Source: Candidatus Calescibacterium sp. (GTDB taxonomy: Bacteria > Calescibacteriota > Calescibacteriia > Calescibacteriales > Calescibacteriaceae). Taken from it: a DNA stretch of 64,000 nt. Shown piece after piece: positions 35,977-44,845 of this stretch. The notes below the pieces were generated by a model. That model had not been told where the DNA came from and made no database searches. It saw only the letters and a list, made by a program, of their open reading frames with translations. A program made the translations under genes and the position numbers. How positions within the stretch are numbered: position 1 is the stretch's first letter; the number at the start of each line of letters is the position of its first letter. Location: assembly GCA_025060505.1 (NCBI GenBank), contig JANXBU010000002.1:142582-206581 (forward strand). Direction: 5' to 3'.

Positions 35977-37209
35977 ATGAAAGCGAATGAGATTGCCAAC
36001 TACTTTGTTGAAAAAACAGCAGATATGATGGAACTATCTGGCAACGTCAAAAAACTTCTACTTACTCCGAAGAGACAGCTGAAAGTTCAGATTGTTCTTG
36101 AAAGAGAAGATGGAAATCTTGCGATTTTTACTGGATATCGTGTTCAACACTCAGATGCCCGTGGTCCTTTTAAGGGTGGATTAAGATACCATTTTGCAGT
36201 TGATATGGAAGAGGTTGAAGGCTTAGCTTCACTGATGACATGGAAAACAGCTCTGGTTGATATACCTTTTGGTGGAGCAAAGGGAGGTATAAACTGTGAT
36301 CCAAAATCTCTTTCTCAAAGAGAACTTGAAATTCTCACAAGAAAATTTGTTGAGCAGATTCACGAATTCATAGGACCTATGAAAGATATTCCTGCACCAG
36401 ATGTTAATACAAATGCATCTGTTATGGCTTGGATAATGGACGAATATTCAAAGATTTATGGTTTTAACCCAGCTGTTGTTACCGGAAAACCAGTTGATCT
36501 TTTTGGATCGCAAGGAAGAGAAGAGGCAACCGGCAGAGGTGTATATTTTGTAACTGCCTTTTTGCTTCACTCTATGGGTAGATCAATAAAAGATTGTAGC
36601 TATGCTATACAGGGGTTTGGAAATGTTGGTTCTTGGGCTGCAACATTTATACATCAACATGGAGGTAAAATAGTCGCTGTTTCAGATGTCTCCGGAGGAT
36701 TATATAACAAAAATGGTATAGATATAGATTCTTTGAAAGATTATGTGAGAAAAAAAGGAGAAGTAAAAGGTTTTCCGGAAGCAGATTACATAACTAACGA
36801 GGAGCTTCTTACAGCAGACTGCGATGTTTTGATTCCGGCTGCTCTGAATGGAGTTATTGATACTCACATTGCAAAGGAGATAAAAGCAAAAATAATAGTT
36901 GAGGGAGCCAATGCTCCAATTCTACCAGAAGCAGATCAATACCTTGAGAAAAATGGAGTGATTGTTGTTCCTGATATAATTGCAAATTCCGGAGGGGTTA
37001 TTGTTTCTTATTTTGAGTGGACACAAAACATTCAACAGTTCAGGTGGCAATACGAAAAAGTTATAGATGAACTTTATCAGAAAATGAAATCAGCATACGA
37101 TAGTGTTTATAACCTCGCGAAATCAAAGAAGGTCTCGCTCAGAACAGCTTCATACATAATAGCTTTAGGAAAGGTTGCAAAGGCAATAATACAAAGAGGT
37201 GTATACTGA
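35977..37209 (+). CDS. gdhA: Glutamate dehydrogenase (Glu/Leu/Phe/Val dehydrogenase family)
   Basis: This enzyme interconverts glutamate and 2-oxoglutarate plus ammonia. The 410-residue length fits the hexameric short-type enzymes of thermophiles and Gram-positives. Conserved parts include the substrate pocket GPFKGGLRYH and the catalytic region MTWKTALVDIPFGGAKGGI. PAPDVNTN, the nucleotide-binding GFGNVGSWAA, and VEGANAP and IANSGGVIVSYFEW are also present. The Rossmann glycine-rich motif GFGNVG is followed by an acidic VSD, which tends to favour NAD. The stop codon overlaps the start of the next gene (TGATG), indicating translational coupling with a cNMP-binding protein. Confidence 0.95.
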   Translation: MKANEIANYFVEKTADMMELSGNVKKLLLTPKRQLKVQIVLEREDGNLAIFTGYRVQHSDARGPFKGGLRYHFAVDMEEVEGLASLMTWKTALVDIPFGGAKGGINCDPKSLSQRELEILTRKFVEQIHEFIGPMKDIPAPDVNTNASVMAWIMDEYSKIYGFNPAVVTGKPVDLFGSQGREEATGRGVYFVTAFLLHSMGRSIKDCSYAIQGFGNVGSWAATFIHQHGGKIVAVSDVSGGLYNKNGIDIDSLKDYVRKKGEVKGFPEADYITNEELLTADCDVLIPAALNGVIDTHIAKEIKAKIIVEGANAPILPEADQYLEKNGVIVVPDIIANSGGVIVSYFEWTQNIQQFRWQYEKVIDELYQKMKSAYDSVYNLAKSKKVSLRTASYIIALGKVAKAIIQRGVY

Positions 37210-37730
37210 TGAATATTTGGCAAATTCTAAGGTCAATACCAAGTTTTTCAATTTTCAGTGATCAGGAGCTCAAAATTATATCCGAACAAGCTGAAACAAG
37301 GGATTTTGCATCCGGAGAATTTGTTCTTAGAGAAGGGCAATCAAATGAAAGAATGTATGTTATAATGCACGGAACTGTTGAGATACACAAGAAATATGAT
37401 GACAAAGACTTTGTTGTAGCTGAACTATCTGTTGGAAATTTTATTGGTGAGGTTAGCATTTTGGGATTTGATGAAAAACCTATGGCAAGCGTTATAGCTA
37501 AAACAAACACAAGTCTCCTTGAAATATCTAAGGAGGTTGTGGCAAGATGGTCGGAAGAAAATCCGAAGATCGTCATAAAGCTCTTTCAAGTTATATCTCT
37601 TGGGTTATCAAGAAAACTCAGAAAACTTAACGAGGAATATGTAAAGATTTTCATGCAGACCAAGGGTTTAGGAAAAATAAGCGAACTGAGATCTCTTCAA
37701 GAGAAACTCTTCAAGGAGTGGGGAATATAA
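37209..37730 (+). CDS. Cyclic-nucleotide-binding domain protein without DNA-binding domain
   Basis: A 173-residue protein with an N-terminal cNMP-binding beta-roll. The segment ILRSIPSFSIFSDQELKIISEQAE leads to FVLREGQ, MYVIMHGTVEIHKK and VGNFIGEVSILGFDEKPMASVIA. The last of these corresponds to the phosphate-binding cassette, but lacks the usual RxA arginine after GE (SVIA instead), so ligand binding is doubtful. The C-terminal helical tail has no helix-turn-helix. Its start overlaps the gdhA stop, so it is expected to be made together with glutamate dehydrogenase and might modulate it. That last point is inference. Confidence 0.8.
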   Translation: MNIWQILRSIPSFSIFSDQELKIISEQAETRDFASGEFVLREGQSNERMYVIMHGTVEIHKKYDDKDFVVAELSVGNFIGEVSILGFDEKPMASVIAKTNTSLLEISKEVVARWSEENPKIVIKLFQVISLGLSRKLRKLNEEYVKIFMQTKGLGKISELRSLQEKLFKEWGI

Positions 37731-37836
37731 TCTCTGTTTTTTCGCTGATAATTTTTCTGATTGCCTTATTCTTCATGGAGTATCGCCTTTAACCTTTTGA
37801 GTATTCCCAAAAACAGATGTTTGCAGCGGTCTTGAT

Positions 37837-38598
37837 TTACGTTCTTTTTTCAGTACGCATTTCTCTCACAATTTCAATTTCTTCATCTGATACCAAGGCT
37901 TCTGCTATATGTAGATCTTCTTTGTATGTTATTTTTATATTTCTTCTATCCCCGGGAAGTCCTATTATATTTCTTTTGTTTCTGAAAAATATTCCAGCTA
38001 GATCTGCGAATTCTTCTTTGTTGCCATCTAAAAGTTTTTCAACTGCTTTGGCTCTGAATACCTGAGGAGTTTGTATTAAAGCTACATTATTTCTTGGGAT
38101 TTCTTGTAAAAATATTGTTTCTTCATATATTGATTCCTTTGAGGTTTCATACTTTTTTATTTCAATTGTTCTTACAGTTTCTACTGGTGTTATAAATGGG
38201 ATTATGCCCTCTATAGCGGGGTTTTTTTTCAGTTCATTTATGAATCTCAGAAGCGTTTCAACAGAAAAAAGAGGTCTTGCAGCATCGTGTTCTATAAGTA
38301 TATCGTCTTGTTGTATAGATGTTTTCTTCCTGAGTTCAAGGAATGAGTTTTCAAATGATTGCCATCTTGTTTTTCCACCTTCAGTCAAAACTATTTGTGC
38401 ATATTTGTATTTTGAAATTATATCTTGCATACTATCTTGGTCTTCTTTTTGAAAAGCTAATATTATCAAATCAACACCTACTTTCAGGAATTTTGAGATT
38501 GAAAAATCTATAACTTTTATCCCTTTCAGTGTTTTGAATATTTTTTTTTCTCCAAATCTTTCGCTCTTACCAGCTCCGAGAATTATTGCGGAAATCAT
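37837..38598 (-). CDS. ispD: 2-C-methyl-D-erythritol 4-phosphate cytidylyltransferase IspD
   Basis: IspD couples CTP to methylerythritol phosphate, the third step of the MEP pathway begun by Dxs. The 253-residue protein has the nucleotidyltransferase start SAIILGAGKSERFGEKKIF (consensus AAGxGxRxG..K), GGKTRWQSFENSF, IEHDAARPLFS (consensus HDaARP), IQTPQVFR and GDRRNIKITYKEDL. Small deviations from consensus (LGAGKS, RWQSF) do not affect key charged residues. It lies 20 bp downstream of cheR on the same strand and is probably co-transcribed with it. There is no IspF domain fused. Confidence 0.92.
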   Translation of the reverse strand: MISAIILGAGKSERFGEKKIFKTLKGIKVIDFSISKFLKVGVDLIILAFQKEDQDSMQDIISKYKYAQIVLTEGGKTRWQSFENSFLELRKKTSIQQDDILIEHDAARPLFSVETLLRFINELKKNPAIEGIIPFITPVETVRTIEIKKYETSKESIYEETIFLQEIPRNNVALIQTPQVFRAKAVEKLLDGNKEEFADLAGIFFRNKRNIIGLPGDRRNIKITYKEDLHIAEALVSDEEIEIVREMRTEKRT

Positions 38599-38618
38599 CT
38601 GTGGTTTGGTTATGTTTT

Positions 38619-39455
38619 CTATACTTCCATCATATCTGTTCTTTTGTAGAAGAACATATTTCCTTCAAATATAGGTTCAAATATTTCTGTGATAACAGAT
38701 ATTCTTTCAGCAGGTCCAAGAACTAAATATCCTCCCTTGTTCAGTATTGACCAGAAAGTTTCTGCAAGTTGGTTCCTTGATCTTTCATCAAAGTATATTA
38801 TCACGTTTTTGCAGAAAATCACGTCAAATTTACCAAGCATTCTCATTCTGATTTTATCCATAAGATTTATCTTTTCAAAGAACACGTTTTTTGCAACTAT
38901 ATCTTTTATTTTCCAAGTGTTCTCATCTATTCTATCAAAATATTTTGGAAGAAGATATGGTGGGATACCCCTTACAGAATACATTGAGTAGGTTCCATCT
39001 TTTGCTTTCTGAATGAAGTTCTCGTTTATATCTACTCCTACAACTTTATACGATATGTGTGGTAATTTTTCAAGCATATAAATTGATAGTGTGTACGGTT
39101 CTTCTCCGGTGGCACATCCTGCTGAAAGAAAATTTAGGTTTTTCTTTCCAGATTCATCTAAATACTTTTTCAAAATTCTATCGAAAAATACATCTATTTG
39201 AATTTTATCTCTGAAAAACTGAGTTTCTCCTATAGTTATGATTTTCAGTAGCTCATCTATTTCTTTCTGATTATGGTCTTTGCATAATTTTATATAGGTT
39301 CTTGGGTCTACTCCAAGATGCTTTAATCTTGGTTTCAATTTATAACTAAGGAGGTAAGTTTTCTGATCTTCTATGTATATTCCAGAAAATCTCCAAATTA
39401 GGTCTCTTATTTCTTTTATTTCCGACTCGGAGAAATCAAATGACTTTTCTTCCAT
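38619..39455 (-). CDS. cheR: CheR-type chemotaxis methyltransferase
   Basis: CheR uses S-adenosylmethionine to methylate glutamates of chemoreceptors. The 278-residue protein has the N-terminal helical domain (EIRDLIWRFSGIYIEDQKTYLL, RLKHLGV, ITIGETQFFRD) and the SAM-binding LSAGCATGEEPYTLSIYM. The acidic loop VGVDIN and FDVIFCKNVIIYFDERSRNQLAE are also family hallmarks. No receptor or other che gene is adjacent. TATAAT on the minus strand lies about 23 nt upstream of the ATG, so this transcript would carry a short leader. Only ispD follows it in the presumed unit. Confidence 0.92.
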   Translation of the reverse strand: MEEKSFDFSESEIKEIRDLIWRFSGIYIEDQKTYLLSYKLKPRLKHLGVDPRTYIKLCKDHNQKEIDELLKIITIGETQFFRDKIQIDVFFDRILKKYLDESGKKNLNFLSAGCATGEEPYTLSIYMLEKLPHISYKVVGVDINENFIQKAKDGTYSMYSVRGIPPYLLPKYFDRIDENTWKIKDIVAKNVFFEKINLMDKIRMRMLGKFDVIFCKNVIIYFDERSRNQLAETFWSILNKGGYLVLGPAERISVITEIFEPIFEGNMFFYKRTDMMEV

Positions 39456-39671
39456 CTGATGAAGAAATTTCTTTAATTATTATAGCTTTAATTATTTGTG
39501 AATCTAAATTCAAAATTCAAAATTTAAAAATATAAAAATTTAAAAGATTACAAAGCAAATTTTATTCGAATAATTTATTCCTCATTGTTTTTGTTTTTCG
39601 TTTCGAGATTTTTGTCATTCAGTTTGATTTTTATACAAAATTTTCCGAATGTTGATTAATTTTTAATCACT

Positions 39672-41495
39672 ATGGAATTCGGATTTCCTGTTTTATCTGC
39701 TGGCATATGGCTTTCTATTGTGATGATACTAGTTTTGTTGAGCTGGCTCATATTCTATTATTCTCCTGTTGTTATAAAAACGACCATAAGTTTCGTTGTT
39801 TTTTCTGTTATATTGCTCACGGTTTCATTATGGGTTGGAACGCATTCTATAATTGAGTTTGTTCGTGAGTGGAGCGAGTATGAAGTGAGCAGAATAGAAG
39901 AGGGAGCTTTTACATTTATAGAAAGACGTAAAAGTGATCAGAGAACGATCGTCAAGAGATTTACAGATGAACCCGAAAAAATACTGGAAGATAGATTTGC
40001 TAAAACTGTTCTTGACTACATTGCTATTGCAGATAGGAGTGGGAAGATAATTGCTTCAAACAAGAATCTGAATTTCAACATATCAAATATTGAAGGGGAT
40101 TTGGAGCAGGGATTTTACAGATCAAATGGTGTTGTTTATCTTCTGACGGTTGCGAATGCGAAAGATGATAAGTTCATACTGATAGGCGAGCAGGTTGAAA
40201 TAAGAATAATCCCAGCTCTGCAAGGTATGCTTTCTATTAAGGAAGCCTATATTCAAACAGGGCAGGAAGATAATCAACAGAATGAAGATGAAACAGTTTT
40301 AAAGAACGCGCAAATTGAGTTAGGTTCGGATATAAATCTTGTTCTTGTTCCGAATTACGATCTGGTTTTTGAACTTGTTTCAAAGCTCGCAACGGAAACA
40401 TCAAGAGGAATTGGTGTATCTTTGATTCTCGCGGCTGTTTTCTTCGCTGTTCTCTCTCTTATATATATCAGAAAACCGCTTATGGGTTTGATTTCTGCTT
40501 CATCTGAAGTTGAAAAAGGAAATTTTGAGTACGAAATTCCAGATAGACCAAAGGGAGATATCGGAAAACTTATAAACACTTTCAACAGTATGATAAAGGG
40601 TCTCAGAAAAAGAGATGCTCAGATAAAATATAGAAACGAGTTGCTTTCAGCTATAAGAGAGCTTGCAAGAGCTATCCTTAACGAATTTGATAAGGAGAAA
40701 GTTTTTGAAATATGCGTTGATACCGCCGGAATTAAAACAGGCTCAAAGTGTGCTATATTTTATAGCGATAAAATCAGATATTCTGAAAAGCCAGATGTAG
40801 AAAGACAAGATCTTGAAGGACTGCAAGATGGTGAGACTATAAAGAAAGATGGAAACTACATTTTATACTATGAAATATCTGCTCATAAGGAAGAAGGAAA
40901 AATACTTTACGGAAAATTTATCGCACAGAGAGATAAAGATTTTTCTCAGGAAGAAAAGGAGTTTTTCTCATCAATCGTCAATTACGCTGCTTCCGCGTGT
41001 CTGAGAATTGATTATGTTATGAAACTCAAACTCCTCCAATCTACAGATAGTGTAACAGGACTCTTCAACTCTACATTTTTCAAATCAAGCGTTAAAAGAG
41101 AAGTATCTATGTTTCAAAGATTTCAGAGAAATTTTGCCATCGTGTTTATAGATATACAGAACTCATCTGAAATAATAGATAGGTTCGGAAACATAATATG
41201 GGAAGATATAATAAAAGCTGTGTCTATGATAATGAAGAAATCTGTTAGAACTTATGATATACCAGCTCGTCTTGGTAACGATAGGTTTGCCTTACTTCTT
41301 CCAAACACAGTGGCTCAAAATGCGAAAGTCGTCGAAGATAGAGTAAGAGATATTATAAGATCTGCTCCGGAGATACCATCTCTACCGGAACTTGAAATAA
41401 AAATAGAGGTTTCCTCAATAGCTACTGATTCTACTAATGTTGACGAAATATTTAGGAGCATAGACCAAAGAATATCTGCTGTGCAAGAGAAATAA
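39672..41495 (+). CDS. Membrane sensor with HAMP and degenerate GGDEF domain
   Basis: A 607-residue protein. Two membrane helices near the N-terminus (residues 8-65) precede an extracytoplasmic sensor region up to about 240. A third helix follows (SLILAAVFFAVLSLIYI), then a HAMP linker (KPLMGLISASSEVEKGNFEY..DIGKLINTFNSM). A probable GAF-like domain spans 320-450. The C-terminal domain has the GGDEF fold start DSVTGLFNSTFF, but the signature reads GNDRF instead of GGDEF and the metal-binding Asp-Asp-Phe-Lys segment reads DIQNSSEI. It is therefore unlikely to make c-di-GMP and may instead sense GTP or bind partners. Neighbours give no clear pathway. Confidence 0.85.
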   Translation: MEFGFPVLSAGIWLSIVMILVLLSWLIFYYSPVVIKTTISFVVFSVILLTVSLWVGTHSIIEFVREWSEYEVSRIEEGAFTFIERRKSDQRTIVKRFTDEPEKILEDRFAKTVLDYIAIADRSGKIIASNKNLNFNISNIEGDLEQGFYRSNGVVYLLTVANAKDDKFILIGEQVEIRIIPALQGMLSIKEAYIQTGQEDNQQNEDETVLKNAQIELGSDINLVLVPNYDLVFELVSKLATETSRGIGVSLILAAVFFAVLSLIYIRKPLMGLISASSEVEKGNFEYEIPDRPKGDIGKLINTFNSMIKGLRKRDAQIKYRNELLSAIRELARAILNEFDKEKVFEICVDTAGIKTGSKCAIFYSDKIRYSEKPDVERQDLEGLQDGETIKKDGNYILYYEISAHKEEGKILYGKFIAQRDKDFSQEEKEFFSSIVNYAASACLRIDYVMKLKLLQSTDSVTGLFNSTFFKSSVKREVSMFQRFQRNFAIVFIDIQNSSEIIDRFGNIIWEDIIKAVSMIMKKSVRTYDIPARLGNDRFALLLPNTVAQNAKVVEDRVRDIIRSAPEIPSLPELEIKIEVSSIATDSTNVDEIFRSIDQRISAVQEK

Positions 41496-41557
41496 TTCAT
41501 GATAATAAACAAAAAAGAAAACAGGAAATTTTATCTCAAAAAAATTAAAATTTCTGA

Positions 41558-42277
41558 GTGTTGAAAGAGAAGTCGCCAGAGGAAATTATAAAGGAGATCG
41601 AAAAAATTTTTTCAAGACCTTATTCCTATCCTTTCTATGAAAAGAAGAAAAGTAATATCTATTTCATAGCTGGGTCTGTTTTGGCAGTATTGATTTTGCT
41701 TTCTGTTTTGTTTTTTGTTTTTTCTCCAAGTTTCAGGATTGAAACCAAAAATCTTGGAACTACTGAGAAGACCATAGAAACAGAAGAAAAAAAGGGATGT
41801 TTTTTATCTGTATCATACGATAATGAAGTCGTGAATCTTATTCTTGATTTTGGAGTAAAGGATATGAGGATAGTTTCCGCAAAAAAATTAAAGAGAAACA
41901 ACATAAAGTTTTTTGTAGGAGATTTCAGGACATTTAATGATTCTGTGATAGTTTCGTCAAGACTGAACGACAAATCGATTCCCAACAAAATAGAGAAAGT
42001 CAATGAAGATTTTTGGAGGGTTTATATCAATTTGGAAGTTCCAGAACTTCAAGTATATTACAACAAACCAAATATATCTCAGAGCGATGTTTCAAATATA
42101 GAGAAACTAATTTCAGGCAAAGTTGGAGAGGTAGTTAGAGTTGAGGTCTTTCCATATGAGGTCCCGGTTGCTGATGTGATTATTGAACTTGAAAAAAGGG
42201 AGCAATGCGAAAGCTTAGTTAATTTTCTCAAATCAAAAGGTAAGAAAGTTGTGACAGAATTGTTTTTAAGAAGCTGA
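41558..42277 (+). CDS. Single-pass membrane protein of unknown function
   Basis: I do not recognise a family. The protein begins with a short cytoplasmic segment of about 33 residues, then one membrane helix (IYFIAGSVLAVLILLSVLFFVFS), then about 180 residues that would lie outside the membrane. Two beta-rich parts are separated by an NISQSDVSNIEKLISGKVGEVVRVEVFPYEV segment. The GTG start at 41558 is 6 nt after TAAAAT and lacks a Shine-Dalgarno. It lies about 50 bp upstream of a GspL-like gene, so a role in a secretion or pilus assembly platform is possible but unproven. Confidence 0.6.
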   Translation: MLKEKSPEEIIKEIEKIFSRPYSYPFYEKKKSNIYFIAGSVLAVLILLSVLFFVFSPSFRIETKNLGTTEKTIETEEKKGCFLSVSYDNEVVNLILDFGVKDMRIVSAKKLKRNNIKFFVGDFRTFNDSVIVSSRLNDKSIPNKIEKVNEDFWRVYINLEVPELQVYYNKPNISQSDVSNIEKLISGKVGEVVRVEVFPYEVPVADVIIELEKREQCESLVNFLKSKGKKVVTELFLRS

Positions 42278-42327
42278 ATTATATTTGAAGTTTAATAGAT
42301 TTGATTTCTACAAGCCTGATTTGGTAA

Positions 42328-43497
42328 ATGTTTATCTGGGATACAGAAAATAATATAGGGTTAAGCGTATTTAAATCTTTTAGAAAAATAGAGGTCAATC
42401 TTGTTAATCAGGAGCCTCCAAACAAAAAGGGAATTACTATATTTTTTCCGGATCCTTTTTACATGACAATTAGAACTTTCGACTTTTCATTTGGTGGGAA
42501 AAGAGCGAAGAAAGCCTGTGAGGTTGAGATAGCTTCACTTGAGATGTTTCAGGGAGATAAATATTTAATATGGACTCCTCGCAGAGCTGGAACATCTCTT
42601 GTAATAATATACGAAGGCGAGTATGTTCAGAGTTTTGTATCAGAAGGAATTAGTTCCATGATTTTCAAACCGATTTGTCTTTTGCATCTATGTGATGGAA
42701 CCAACATCGTTGCAGATATAGGGGAAAAAACAGTTTCAATAGCCTCTTTAATAGATAAAGACTTTTTCAGAATAGCATTTTTCAGATACCAAACAAAAGA
42801 AGATATAAGAGCCTATGTTATGCTTTTTTTATCTGGATTGAAAAATAGGAACCTTAAATTTATGGTATGTGGTAAGAGGTCAGAGTTTTTTCCATTTGAG
42901 GCTCAGGTTGTTAAACCATCTGACATTTTTGATGTTCAAGTGGATGATCCTTCTTTTACTTCTCTTTTCTGTGCAGCTTTGGGAAAGTATCCTGATGTCA
43001 GGTTAAAATTTGTTGAATATCAACCAAGTCTTGAACTTCTGCTACAAAGATCGCTCGGGATATCGGTTTTATCTTTTATAGCTTTGGCACTTGGATTTTT
43101 TCCCTCTTTTCTTGAATTGAGACACATTGAGGGGAAAGTGAAAAACCTAGTCAATGAAAAATCTCAAATTTTTTCTTCTGTTTTTCCGGACAAAAAAGTT
43201 GTTGATCCGTACTCCCAACTCAAGATAGAATACTCAAGACTCGTAGGTAACGGAGATAAATCTGGATTTCATGTTTTTGCTAGGTTCGCTGAGGCTATCT
43301 CTTTACATGTAATAAGGATGGAGGATTTCTCTCTTGATTCAGGTGAAATATCAGCTCAACTGAAAATAAAGGAAATCTCAGACATACAGAAAATAAAGGA
43401 AGCACTTGAGAAATTTCTGAAGGATGTTAAAGTTACGTCAACGGTAAGAAGCAGAGAAGGAGATTCATACATAATGCGTATAAGTGGTAAGCTATAA
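42328..43497 (+). CDS. GspL-like type II secretion/pilus assembly protein
   Basis: A 389-residue protein with the layout of GspL. A cytoplasmic domain of about 245 residues may have the actin-like fold (e.g. the TNIVADIGEKTVSIASL segment). A single membrane helix follows (SLGISVLSFIALALGFFPSFLEL). The periplasmic part begins coiled-coil-like (RHIEGKVKNLVNEKSQI) and ends with a ferredoxin-like domain (FARFAEAISLHVIRMEDFSLDSGEI..). Sequence conservation is low, so the call rests on architecture. Other gsp or pil genes are not in the window, apart from the unknown membrane protein immediately upstream. A PilM-PilN fusion is the main alternative. Confidence 0.5.
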   Translation: MFIWDTENNIGLSVFKSFRKIEVNLVNQEPPNKKGITIFFPDPFYMTIRTFDFSFGGKRAKKACEVEIASLEMFQGDKYLIWTPRRAGTSLVIIYEGEYVQSFVSEGISSMIFKPICLLHLCDGTNIVADIGEKTVSIASLIDKDFFRIAFFRYQTKEDIRAYVMLFLSGLKNRNLKFMVCGKRSEFFPFEAQVVKPSDIFDVQVDDPSFTSLFCAALGKYPDVRLKFVEYQPSLELLLQRSLGISVLSFIALALGFFPSFLELRHIEGKVKNLVNEKSQIFSSVFPDKKVVDPYSQLKIEYSRLVGNGDKSGFHVFARFAEAISLHVIRMEDFSLDSGEISAQLKIKEISDIQKIKEALEKFLKDVKVTSTVRSREGDSYIMRISGKL

Positions 43498-43550
43498 TGC
43501 GATATAGGGTCTTCGGAATTACATTACATAACACAAGGTATTTCAACAAT

Positions 43551-44585
43551 TCAGAAATATCTTCGTTTGAAAAAAGTGAAATTAGATCCAAATAATAACC
43601 TTATGTCATCTATGTTGTATTTTATCATGGTAAGTCGCTCTACACCCATTCCGAAGGCAAAACCTTGAACATCTGTGTATTGAACAGATCTGAAAACTTC
43701 TGGATGAACCATTCCGCATCCGGCAACTTCAAGGAATCCAGAACCTTTACACACTTTGCATGATTTGTTTTCACCTTTACATATGCTGCATGAAACATCA
43801 ACTTCCGCTGATGGTTCTGTGAAAGGAAAATATGAAGGTCTGAACCTTACTTTTACATCTTCGCTGAAAAACTTCTTGAAGAAAAATTCAAGCACTCCGA
43901 AAAGGTCGGACATTCTGACTTTTTTATCTACATATAATCCCTCTACCTGATGGAACACAGGAGAGTGTGTTGCATCCCAGTCTCTTCTGAAAACCCTTCC
44001 TGGAGCGATTATTTTTATAGGTATCTTACCTCTGCGTTTTTCCATAGCTCTTATTTGAACTGGGGATGTGTGTGTTCTGAGCAGTCTGTTATCTTCAAGG
44101 TAGAATGTATCTTGCATATCTCGCGCCGGATGATCTGGGGGAATATTCAGAGCTGTAAAATTATACCAATCGCCTTCTACCTCGGGGCCATCTTCTACTT
44201 CAAAGCCCATTTTCTCAAATATTTTTTTTATTTGTCTCATTACCTCAGAAACCGGATGCGTTGCGCCAAGAAATCTTGTCCTTCCATCAAGAGTTATATC
44301 TGGTAATTTGAACTCTATCTTCTTTTGTTCTTCTATTTCTTTTGATTTGGTCTCTATTATCTCTTTTATTTCGTTGAGTATTTTTCCAAGAAGTTTTTTC
44401 TGCTCAACTTCTTTTGTTTGTGGAATAATCTTGAACATCTCTGGTAGTTTTTCTTTCAGGTATTTTGATTTGAGTTCAGATATTATCTTGTTTTTTTCTT
44501 CATCTGAGTCTGTTTTTGTTGCTTCTTCTATTTTTCGTATGACTTCTTCTTTGAGCTTTTTGGCTTCGTCAATTGCATCTTTCAT
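43551..44585 (-). CDS. pheS: Phenylalanyl-tRNA synthetase alpha subunit
   Basis: PheS carries the catalytic core of the alpha2-beta2 enzyme that charges tRNA-Phe. An N-terminal coiled coil (residues 1-95) binds the tRNA. Class-II motifs follow: HPVSEVMRQIKKIFEKMGFEV, PARDMQDTFYL, LLRTHTSPVQIRAM, APGRVFRRDWDATHSPVFHQVEGL and FAFGMGVERLTMIKY. A four-Cys insertion (CSICKGENKSCKVCKGSGF) precedes EVAGCGMVHPEV; similar inserts occur in some bacterial PheS. pheT does not follow; the downstream neighbour is a convergent gene. The 344-residue length is normal. Confidence 0.97.
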   Translation of the reverse strand: MKDAIDEAKKLKEEVIRKIEEATKTDSDEEKNKIISELKSKYLKEKLPEMFKIIPQTKEVEQKKLLGKILNEIKEIIETKSKEIEEQKKIEFKLPDITLDGRTRFLGATHPVSEVMRQIKKIFEKMGFEVEDGPEVEGDWYNFTALNIPPDHPARDMQDTFYLEDNRLLRTHTSPVQIRAMEKRRGKIPIKIIAPGRVFRRDWDATHSPVFHQVEGLYVDKKVRMSDLFGVLEFFFKKFFSEDVKVRFRPSYFPFTEPSAEVDVSCSICKGENKSCKVCKGSGFLEVAGCGMVHPEVFRSVQYTDVQGFAFGMGVERLTMIKYNIDDIRLLFGSNFTFFKRRYF

Positions 44586-44658
44586 ATAGACCTTTTTTAA
44601 ATATAATTCTTTATGTTTTTACAAATGTTGATTTTTTTATTGTTAATTTTCTGTTATT

Positions 44659-44751
44659 GGAGAGGTGGCCGAGAGGTCTAAGGCAGCAGCCTGCTAAGCT
44701 GCGACGGAGTTAAAATCCGTCTCGCGGGTTCGAATCCCGCCCTCTCCGCCA
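44659..44751 (+). tRNA. tRNA-Ser (anticodon GCU)
   Basis: The sequence folds as a class-II tRNA. The acceptor stem GGAGAGG pairs with CCTCTCC, with a G discriminator and an encoded CCA. The anticodon stem GCAGC/GCTGC encloses the loop CTGCTAA with anticodon GCT, reading AGC/AGU. A long variable arm (GACGGAGTTAAAATCCGTC) and a T-arm GCGGGTTCGAATCCCGC complete the structure. The G-rich D-arm GGCCGAGAGGTCTAAGGC is typical of tRNA-Ser. Confidence 0.97.
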
Positions 44752-44845
44752 GAATATGCAATACCTTCGTAAATCAAAACACATATTTAAAAAAATACAA
44801 CTTATACAAATCAAAAATCTTATAATTATTTAGAAAAATGGTATC

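Noticed and set aside
44838-44840. ATG 44838 as the topA start
   Set aside because: It is out of frame with topA; GTG 44846 is the first in-frame start and gives the conserved N-terminus.
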